NCBI GenBank assembly: GCA_030039865.1
Contig: JASHUS010000065.1
Coordinates: forward strand, 1-7,292
Reading direction: 5' to 3'
DNA from: Thermoplasmata archaeon
GTDB taxonomy: Archaea; Thermoplasmatota; Thermoplasmata; Lutacidiplasmatales; UBA184
DNA length: 7,292 nt
Numbering within the stretch: the stretch's first letter is position 1; every line of letters begins with the position of its first letter. This document shows, one piece after another, positions 1-4,542 of the stretch. Under the pieces are notes generated by a model that saw only the letters and a program-made list of their open reading frames with translations, was not told the DNA's origin and did no database searches. The translations under genes and the position numbers were made by a program.

Positions 1-492
1 GAGGCGATCGACGAGGTCTGCTCCTCGCTCCGGCTCCAGCTGCACGAGAAGGGACTGGGGCTCCGGGTCGAGGTCTCCCCGCAGCTCGGTCGGCTCACGC
101 TCGATCCGCTGCGCTTCAAGCAGATCCTGACGAACCTGCTCTCCAACGCGATCAAATTCACGCCGAAGGGCGGCCGGATCGACGTGACGGCGGTCCCCGA
201 GGGCGCGACCCGGTTCACGCTGCGGGTCCGGGATACCGGCATCGGGATCCCGGCCGAGGAGCTCCCCAAGATCTTCCGGGAGTTCGAGCAGGTGACGACC
301 GCCGGTCCGAGCGCGGCGGCGTCCGGGATCGGGCTCGGCCTGCCGGTGACCCAGAAGCTGGTGGACCTGATGGGGGGCACGGTGTCGGTCGAGAGCCGGG
401 TCGGCGTCGGGACGACGTTCACCGTGCGGCTGCCCTGGATACGGCCCACTGACGCCGGTGCGAGCACGCCGCGCGAGGGCGTGGTGGTCTGA
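1..492 (+). CDS. Sensor histidine kinase, C-terminal ATPase domain (partial, 5' end outside window)
   Basis: The frame is open from the first base, giving 163 residues that cover most of a HATPase_c domain. Visible motifs are the N box around residues 45-58 (NLLSNAIKFTPKGG), the G1 box at 78-84 (DTGIGIP), an F box near 91-95 (IFREF) and the G2 box at 109-116 (GIGLGLPV), ending with the usual final strand FTVRLPW. These bind ATP and pass phosphate to a histidine in the DHp helix; that helix and any sensor or membrane part lie left of the window. All ATPase motifs look intact, so the kinase is probably active. The stop overlaps the start of the next receiver gene by one base (TGATG), implying translational coupling and a shared pathway. 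The family call is firm; the signal sensed cannot be known from this fragment. Confidence 0.95.
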   Translation, partial: EAIDEVCSSLRLQLHEKGLGLRVEVSPQLGRLTLDPLRFKQILTNLLSNAIKFTPKGGRIDVTAVPEGATRFTLRVRDTGIGIPAEELPKIFREFEQVTTAGPSAAASGIGLGLPVTQKLVDLMGGTVSVESRVGVGTTFTVRLPWIRPTDAGASTPREGVVV

Positions 493-929
493 TGGCACGG
501 ATCCTGGTCGTCGAGGACAATCCGCAGAACCTCAAGCTCACGACGATCATCCTCGAGGGGGCCGGCCATCGGGTGACCCCGGCGCGGGACGCCGACGAGG
601 CGGCGCGGGCGCTCGAGGGGGCCCTCCCCGACCTGATCGTCATGGACATCTCCCTGCCCGGCCGCGACGGCTACGAGCTGACGCGCGAGCTGCGACGGTC
701 GCCTCGCACGGCCGAGGTCCCGATCCTCGTGCTCACGGCGCTCGCAATGCCCGACGACGCGCGCAAGGCGTACGCGGCCGGTTGTACGGCGTACATGACG
801 AAGCCGATCCGGCGCGCGATGCTACTCGAGCACGTGGGATCGCTTCTCCCGCCCGAACCTGAGCCTACCGTGTCCCGAGCGGGGCGCGCCCCGACGCCGC
901 CGGAGGAACCGGGAATTGAGCCGACGTGA
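492..929 (+). CDS. Single-domain response regulator (CheY/DivK-like receiver)
   Basis: This 145-residue protein is one receiver domain plus a short tail. The acidic pocket is E8-D9, the phospho-acceptor is D52 (MDISLPG), the switch threonine is T82 and the conserved lysine-proline pair is K104-P105. All key residues are present, so it should accept phosphate from the kinase encoded just upstream. There is no DNA-binding or enzymatic output domain; residues from about 119 on are a proline- and glutamate-rich, probably disordered tail. It likely acts as a phosphorelay intermediate or by protein-protein contact. The ATG shares one base with the kinase stop, and a GGTGGT stretch lies a few bases before it. 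The 3' end overlaps the start of the second receiver gene by 14 bases. The tail may exist partly because its DNA also carries that gene's ribosome binding site. Confidence 0.93.
   Translation: MARILVVEDNPQNLKLTTIILEGAGHRVTPARDADEAARALEGALPDLIVMDISLPGRDGYELTRELRRSPRTAEVPILVLTALAMPDDARKAYAAGCTAYMTKPIRRAMLLEHVGSLLPPEPEPTVSRAGRAPTPPEEPGIEPT
902..906 (+). promoter_or_regulatory. Shine-Dalgarno GGAGG deciding the TTG start of the second receiver
   Basis: GGAGG lies inside the end of the first receiver gene, nine bases before the TTG at 916. It is the best ribosome binding site in the cassette and supports the non-ATG start and the 14-base gene overlap. Confidence 0.65.
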
Positions 930-1392
930 GGACGGGCCCGCCTCGCGCGTGGGCCGGATCCTGGTCGTCGAGGACTCCCCGTCGGCGCGTCGGCTCCTGC
1001 AGGACGTCCTCCTGAGGCTCGGCGCCGAGCTCCCGAACCTTCGGGTCGCGGGAACGATCCTTGAGGCGATGACGCTCTACTCCCAATGGCGGCCCAACGT
1101 CGTCTTCGTCGACGTGGAGTTGCGCGAACCGGCGTCGAACGGCCTTCCGACCCGCGGCGCGACCGCGGGTGAGAACGATCCGAAGGACGGGGTCGACCTT
1201 GCCCGATTGATGCGGACCCGCAACGCGGGCACGCGCATCATCCTCTGCTCCGCCACCGATCCGTCCGAGCCGCGTATCGCGGCGCTCGCGCGCGATCACG
1301 ACATCGAGTACATCGTCAAGCCGCTGCTGGCCGCGCGGGTCGCCGAGGTCCTGTCGCGGACTCCCGTGGCCCGGCCACGAATGGAACCGTAG
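916..1392 (+). CDS. Second single-domain response regulator with an insertion after the phospho-acceptor
   Basis: A 158-residue receiver: acidic pocket E19-D20, phospho-acceptor D66 (VFVDVEL), switch residue S112, and lysine-proline pair K135-P136. The start is a TTG; I chose it because a clean GGAGG (902-906) sits nine bases before it, whereas the next in-frame candidate, GTG at 949, would begin almost at the first beta strand. In ordinary receivers an Asp-Gly pair follows the phospho-acceptor by about seven residues, as in the preceding gene (D52 to D59). Here the pair is at D91-G92, so about 18 residues (roughly 70-88, rich in Gly, Ala, Pro and Asn) are inserted next to the active site. 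No output domain follows. It ends the cassette and faces the minus-strand zinc-ribbon gene across a hairpin-rich gap. It is probably phosphorylated by the same kinase, by inference from position. Confidence 0.88.
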   Translation: MSRREDGPASRVGRILVVEDSPSARRLLQDVLLRLGAELPNLRVAGTILEAMTLYSQWRPNVVFVDVELREPASNGLPTRGATAGENDPKDGVDLARLMRTRNAGTRIILCSATDPSEPRIAALARDHDIEYIVKPLLAARVAEVLSRTPVARPRMEP

Positions 1393-1410
1393 TCCCGGTT
1401 CGCCCGGGAC
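1392..1410. repeat. Hairpin 1 of convergent intergenic array
   Basis: Perfect 7-bp inverted repeat, GTCCCGG and CCGGGAC, around a TTCGC loop, starting at the last base of the second receiver's stop codon. An alternative 6-bp pairing (1394-1399 with 1409-1414) competes with it. No T-run follows on either strand, so a classical terminator is only one possibility; 3'-end protection is another. Confidence 0.5.
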
Positions 1411-1429
1411 CGGGTCGTCCTCTTAGGGT

Positions 1430-1458
1430 GGGCCCCGCCCCGGGGGAGAGCGGGGCCC
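1430..1458. repeat. Hairpin 2 of convergent intergenic array
   Basis: Perfect 9-bp inverted repeat, GGGCCCCGC (1430-1438) and GCGGGGCCC (1450-1458), with an 11-base loop that contains GGGGAG at 1443-1448. Its last base directly abuts the first base of hairpin 3, so the two helices could stack end to end. It lies between convergent genes and is not followed by a T-run. Confidence 0.6.
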
Positions 1459-1495
1459 GGCGCCGAGCGCGGAAGGGGAGTTCCGGCTCGGCGCC
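1459..1495. repeat. Hairpin 3 of convergent intergenic array (15-bp stem)
   Basis: A 10-bp perfect stem (1459-1468 with 1486-1495) continues, after one bulged G at 1469, into a further 5-bp stem (CGGAA 1470-1474 with TTCCG 1481-1485) closing a six-base loop, GGGGAG (1475-1480). A 15-bp stem with one bulge is well beyond chance even in GC-rich DNA. The loop motif repeats that of hairpin 2. A role as shared transcript end for the two convergent units, or as part of a structured RNA, is inferred. Confidence 0.65.
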
Positions 1496-1530
1496 CCTGG
1501 CATCGTGATGTTCCCTCCACTCAGTGCCGT

Positions 1531-1755
1531 TCAGTCGGAAGCGACTCCTCGGCCGCGCCTCGAGCGCGGGCGACCGTGGGATGCTGCGGGGGATCGGTGG
1601 GGTCGCCCGCGCGGGCCGTCCCAAGAATCGGAAGTCCCCGAATCGGTCGAGGGGCCGTCGGACAAGGCGACGAAACTGGCGCCGCACTTGGCGCACCGGG
1701 TTTCGCCGTCCTCGAACGGAGAGCCACAGGAGATGCAGTTCACCGACGCGATCAT
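1531..1755 (-). CDS. Small zinc-ribbon protein with basic disordered tail
   Basis: A 74-residue protein with a single zinc ribbon near its N terminus: C7-x2-C10 and C21-x2-C24 separated by ten residues (CISCGSPFEDGETRCAKCG). The rest is a Ser/Asp/Gly linker followed by an Arg-rich tail (about 49-70) that could contact nucleic acid. No membrane segment is present. The ATG at 1755 is preferred over an in-frame ATG at 1836 because GGAG lies four to five bases before it and a TATA-like box lies about 35 bases upstream, which places transcription start inside the extended version. Single zinc ribbons of this kind are common in archaea and usually of unknown function. It lies 284 bp after the propeller gene and has its own likely promoter, so it is probably transcribed alone. 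The Cys pattern is clear; the tail shows no family feature and the reading frame is less certain there. Confidence 0.62.
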   Translation of the reverse strand: MIASVNCISCGSPFEDGETRCAKCGASFVALSDGPSTDSGTSDSWDGPRGRPHRSPAASHGRPRSRRGRGVASD

Positions 1756-1782
1756 CTCGCTCCTTGCGCTCGGACCGAGCTC

Positions 1783-1823
1783 ATCCGATATAACGCACGA
1801 AGCCGACGGAGGGATGATCGGAT
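1783..1823. repeat. Inverted repeat overlapping the zinc-ribbon promoter
   Basis: ATCCGAT (1783-1789) and ATCGGAT (1817-1823) form a 7-bp inverted repeat with half-site centres 34 bp apart, about three helical turns. The proximal half overlaps the TATA-like box, as expected of an operator that could block TBP. It could also be chance; no second copy was seen near the other genes. Confidence 0.35.
1787..1794 (-). promoter_or_regulatory. Candidate archaeal TATA box of the zinc-ribbon gene
   Basis: The minus strand reads GTTATATC here, the most TATA-like run in this gap. Using the known archaeal spacing of about 26-27 bases to the start site, transcription would begin near 1763, leaving a leader of roughly nine bases that just includes the AAGGAG ribosome binding site. 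The agreement of the three elements supports both the promoter and the 1755 start. Confidence 0.5.
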
Positions 1824-1949
1824 ACGCCCTCTCCATTTGGATAGCGACCTCGTCCGCCGCAGTTCTGCGCGCGAGATGGATCCGCCCGGTGGGGTACGTC
1901 GGAGTCGGCCGACATGGACCCGCTTCCGGGCGGCGGTTGGGGCAATACC

Positions 1950-1990
1950 AAAAAGGGTTCGGGGGCAGCGGGGTCGCGAAGTCCGCGATC
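1950..1990 (-). terminator. Candidate transcription terminator of the propeller gene
   Basis: About 50 to 90 bases after the propeller stop codon, on the minus strand, there is a short hairpin (TCGCG-GACTT-CGCGA, 1974-1988, extendable by two pairs past a bulge) and, 20 bases further, a run of five T (1950-1954). Archaeal termination relies mainly on a T-run in the non-template strand. This is the longest T-run I noticed downstream of any minus-strand gene here, but five T is short. Confidence 0.35.
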
Positions 1991-2039
1991 CGCGCCGCCC
2001 CGCGAGGGTCCGAAGGTCCGTGTCCGCGGTGTCGTACTC

Positions 2040-3053
2040 CTAGCTGTACACGTACACCGTGTTGTCGCCGTAGTTCGCGACGTACACCTTGTCGTTGAAG
2101 TCGTCGTACGCGATGCCCTCGAGGTTCGAGCCGGACGGCGTGCTGATCTTCTTGATCACCGTGCTGCCGCTGATTTCCCAGACCTTGTCCGCGGTCTTGC
2201 CCGTGACGAAGACCGCGAGCGCGGCCTGGTCCCAGGCCACCCCCCACGCAGTCTTCAGTCCGGTGATGGTCCCATACACGACCCCGAACCCGCCGATGAT
2301 CGTCACGCTGCTCGACAAGTAGTTGGCGACGTAGTCGACCGCGCCGACCGGGTCGAACGCGATCATCGTGGGTCCGTTCCCGACGTTCGCCGAGATGTGG
2401 GTCGAGGTGAACGGCGAGGTCGCGTTGAGGATGGTCAGGTTCGCGCTGCCGAAGTTCGCGACGAGTAGGGTGTCGCGGCTGGGATCATAGCTCACGAACG
2501 TGGGCGCCGTGCCGACTCCCGTAGGGCCACTCACGGTCGTCCCCGAGATTCCGACGAGGTCGTTCCCGCCGTAGTTGGTGACGACCATCGTCGGGGGCCC
2601 GAGGAACCCCGCGTCGAACGCGATCCCCTCCGGTCCGTTGAACAGGGCGCTCGAGACCGTCGCGACGATCGTCAGTCCCGAGATGACGTAGACTTCGTTC
2701 AGCGCCTCGTCGGTGACGTACATGTAGTTGTTGCCCGGGTCGAACGCGGCCTCCAACGGATTGGCCCCGGACACGAGGCCGATCGTACCGACTTCCGTGC
2801 AGGTGCCGCTCAGCACGGTAATGTTGTGTGTGTAAGTGTTCGGGACGTACATCTCGTGGGTGACCGGGTCGTACCCCGGTATCCACGGTGCGCGTCCGAC
2901 TCCGCAGGTGGCGTCCTTCGTCGTTTTCTCGAGCAGGACGATCGGATGCGCCATGCTTGCGGCTGGAACTATCATCAACATGGCCACGGCGATCGCACCG
3001 ACCATGCCGACGAAAGCCCCCGTTCTCCAGACGACTCTCTCTCCTCGCTTCAC
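2040..3053 (-). CDS. Secreted seven-bladed YVTN-type beta-propeller protein
   Basis: A 337-residue protein. Residues 1-35 are a clear secretory signal: basic N region (KRGERVVWR), hydrophobic core 12-29, and a likely cleavage site after A-S-M-A at 35. The rest is seven repeats of about 40 residues with a Pro-x-x-(I/V)-(A/S)-(F/Y)-D-P start and a YVAN/YVTN-like centre. Blade signals begin near GYDPVTHEMYVPN, AAFDPGNNYMYVT, IAFDAGF, VSYDPSRDTLLVAN, IAFDPVGAVDYVAN, VAWDQAALAVFVT and IAYDDFNDKVYVAN. Seven units make a complete propeller, and the protein stops at the last strand. There is no C-terminal anchor, so release or non-covalent surface attachment is likely. The only two cysteines, C50 and C85, lie in the first blade region and could form a disulfide. 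The start is GTG, chosen because it supplies the basic N region and has AGGGGG about six bases upstream. Related propellers serve as surface binding proteins; the ligand is unknown. Confidence 0.88.
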   Translation of the reverse strand: MKRGERVVWRTGAFVGMVGAIAVAMLMIVPAASMAHPIVLLEKTTKDATCGVGRAPWIPGYDPVTHEMYVPNTYTHNITVLSGTCTEVGTIGLVSGANPLEAAFDPGNNYMYVTDEALNEVYVISGLTIVATVSSALFNGPEGIAFDAGFLGPPTMVVTNYGGNDLVGISGTTVSGPTGVGTAPTFVSYDPSRDTLLVANFGSANLTILNATSPFTSTHISANVGNGPTMIAFDPVGAVDYVANYLSSSVTIIGGFGVVYGTITGLKTAWGVAWDQAALAVFVTGKTADKVWEISGSTVIKKISTPSGSNLEGIAYDDFNDKVYVANYGDNTVYVYS

Positions 3054-3063
3054 TCGCTTCCCC

Positions 3064-3082
3064 CTGACGGCCTTGCCGTCAG
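3064..3082 (-). promoter_or_regulatory. Inverted repeat directly before the propeller gene's ribosome binding site
   Basis: Perfect 8-bp inverted repeat, CTGACGGC and GCCGTCAG, with a 3-base spacer, ending where the G-rich ribosome binding site of the propeller gene begins. In RNA it would be a tight hairpin abutting that site and could modulate translation; in DNA it could be an operator. No TATA-like box could be picked out nearby. Confidence 0.45.
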
Positions 3083-3115
3083 CGGGCGAACCACGATGCG
3101 AGGGTTAGTCCTGCT

Positions 3116-3131
3116 GGAAACCTCGGTTTCC
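3116..3131. promoter_or_regulatory. 16-bp dyad upstream of the propeller gene
   Basis: GGAAACC-TC-GGTTTCC is a perfect 7-bp dyad with a 2-base centre, 63 bp before the GTG. The centre is too short for a stable RNA loop without opening the inner pairs, so a dimeric DNA-binding protein site is the more natural reading. It is AT-richer than its surroundings. Confidence 0.4.
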
Positions 3132-3155
3132 GATTCGGACCCGGCGCGACGGCCG

Positions 3156-3176
3156 GGCGATTTCCGGAGTATCGCC
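3156..3176. promoter_or_regulatory. 21-bp dyad further upstream of the propeller gene
   Basis: GGCGAT (3156-3161) and ATCGCC (3171-3176) flank a 9-base centre that includes TCCGGA. It is the third dyad in the 269-bp gap between the regulator gene and the propeller gene. Apart from these three dyads I see no gene or RNA in that gap. Confidence 0.28.
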
Positions 3177-3322
3177 GACGCAGACTCCCTCGAGAGACGG
3201 TCGACTCGGGGCGGTCGGGTCTCCCCGGGCCGAACAACCCAACGTCGCGCGAGGAGGGGCCGCCGGAGCCGCCCCCGGCCGTACGCGCGTCGCGGTGGAA
3301 CCGGACCGGTGCGCGGGTTCGT

Positions 3323-4375
3323 TCACCCCGCGCCGATCTTCGCGGAGACCCAGGCGTCGAGCACTGCCGGATCCGACCAACACTGTGTCGGGAACCCCAC
3401 GAGGGCGTTCACGACGCCTTCGATGTTGGCGAAATCCCGGCGAAGCTGGTCCCCGGTGGCGGCCGATGCGACCGGCAACAGGAACGTGATCGCTCCCGCA
3501 GGCTCGGGGCCCCCGCCCGGGGGCACCAGGTACTCCACGGGATACGTCGGTTCTTGGCGCAGGACCTCGGGATAAAGTTGCTCGATTCGGGCCCACAGGG
3601 CCGGTGCGTCGCACTCGGTGCCGTACAGCAAGCCGACCCAGGCGATCGACCCGGGAAGCCGTCGAAAGTCGAGGAGAGGATGAAAGAAGAGGGCGTTCGA
3701 CCGCACGAGATAATCGACCCGACGCTCGAGTCCACGGACCGTCATCCCTACTTCGTCTGCCGCGCGTGACCAGTCGGGCTCCGCTCCTCTCCGAAGGGCC
3801 CGGACGATCCGCCAGTCGCGAGTATTGAGGGAGGCCCGGGAACTCGGAAAGGGCATGTCGAAGGGTAGCGAGAGTACCCGGCACTGGCTCGCTTTCGAAA
3901 ATTCTCGCTGGCGCCGCGCGGACTCCGCCGCGCCGTTGGACAGCAGAAGCGGCGTGTAGAAGCTCTCGACCTGGAAGACCATCATCGGCCGCAGTGTTTC
4001 CCGCAGAGCAGACTCGAGCCGCCGGCGGTCGGGCTCGACCTCCAACAGGAACGGTTGCATCTCGAATCTCGTCCCGAAGGCGTCGGGATTTGGGAACGTC
4101 TCGAGGCCCTTCCAAAACCCATCGGCCCGCCAGTGCGCCAACCGTCGGCGTACGGTGACCCGGCTCACGCGGGCCTTCCGCGCCAACTCGAAGATAGAAA
4201 CTCTCGGCTCGATTCCGCGGAGGGAGTACGTCGCGTCGCGGCACATGGCGCGAAGGAGACGAATGTCGAGGCAATCCATCAGGTCCCGGACGGCTCCGTC
4301 GTCTATGTTCCCTGCGAAGGCGATGCCTCGAATCTGGCCGAGTACCCTCGGGGCTCGGCGATTCCGGACACACAT
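3323..4375 (-). CDS. Lrp/AsnC-like transcriptional regulator with two helix-turn-helix units
   Basis: 350 residues from the first ATG. A winged HTH spans about 34-91 (DCLDIRLLRAM, then SIFELARKARVSRVTVRRRLAHW as the HTH). A ligand-domain-like stretch follows (about 104-175), then a second HTH at about 183-235 (LNTRDWRIVRAL, then AADEVGMTVRGLERRVDYL) and a second alpha/beta stretch to the end. Tandem HTH plus ligand-domain duplications are known among archaeal Lrp/AsnC-like proteins. Classic members are about 150 residues, so this resembles two fused in one chain. The start is uncertain. ATG 4375 has no ribosome binding site and a charged, poorly conserved-looking lead-in. ATG 4279 (318 residues) begins right at the first HTH, with an AT-rich AACATAGA about 28 bases upstream that would suit a nearly leaderless transcript. 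It follows the GltD-like gene in the same direction, and two dyads lie before it, as in autoregulated genes. Effector and targets are unknown. Confidence 0.78.
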   Translation of the reverse strand: MCVRNRRAPRVLGQIRGIAFAGNIDDGAVRDLMDCLDIRLLRAMCRDATYSLRGIEPRVSIFELARKARVSRVTVRRRLAHWRADGFWKGLETFPNPDAFGTRFEMQPFLLEVEPDRRRLESALRETLRPMMVFQVESFYTPLLLSNGAAESARRQREFSKASQCRVLSLPFDMPFPSSRASLNTRDWRIVRALRRGAEPDWSRAADEVGMTVRGLERRVDYLVRSNALFFHPLLDFRRLPGSIAWVGLLYGTECDAPALWARIEQLYPEVLRQEPTYPVEYLVPPGGGPEPAGAITFLLPVASAATGDQLRRDFANIEGVVNALVGFPTQCWSDPAVLDAWVSAKIGAG

Positions 4376-4397
4376 GGGAGGTACCGGCGCCCTTCGC

Positions 4398-4411
4398 GAG
4401 ACTACGGTCTC
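4398..4411. promoter_or_regulatory. Dyad upstream of the regulator gene (first)
   Basis: GAGAC-TACG-GTCTC, a 5-bp dyad with a 4-base centre, 23 bp before the upstream ATG of the tandem-HTH regulator. Lrp-like proteins often bind their own promoters, so an autoregulatory site is plausible. The arms are short. Confidence 0.28.
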
Positions 4412-4415
4412 ATCG

Positions 4416-4432
4416 GATTCTCCGGCGGAATC
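4416..4432. promoter_or_regulatory. Dyad upstream of the regulator gene (second)
   Basis: GATTC-TCCGGCG-GAATC, a 17-bp imperfect dyad five bases beyond the first. The centre spacing of the two dyads is about 19-20 bp, close to two helical turns, as expected for adjacent dimers on one DNA face. I see nothing else in the 167-bp gap between this gene and the oxidoreductase. Confidence 0.28.
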
Positions 4433-4542
4433 TAGAGTTGGGTCCCCGTCTCAGAGAGGGCCGGACGAACGGGGCAGCATGCGCCACTGGACCGTGCGGC
4501 TCGGCGAGGAGCGCAATCGAGCCCCGGGGCATTCCGACGAGA

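Noticed and set aside
865..1299. Minus-strand frame of 144 codons opposite the second receiver gene
   Set aside because: Antisense to a receiver with intact catalytic residues; no protein family features.
1505..2098. Plus-strand frame spanning the zinc-ribbon gene and the following gap
   Set aside because: No domain signal and an Arg/Pro/Ser-rich composition; it is antisense to the zinc-ribbon Cys-x2-Cys pairs and to the end of the propeller gene.
1756..2247. N-terminal extension of the zinc-ribbon frame, which stays open back to 2247
   Set aside because: The extension runs into the propeller gene in another frame, looks non-coding, and contains the likely TATA box; the start at 1755 has a ribosome binding site.
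3105..4373. Open frame of 422 codons on the minus strand overlapping the regulator gene
   Set aside because: It reads one frame off the regulator, is dominated by Arg, Pro and Gly with no recognisable domain, and the overlapping frame contains two clear HTH units. It is a shadow caused by high GC.
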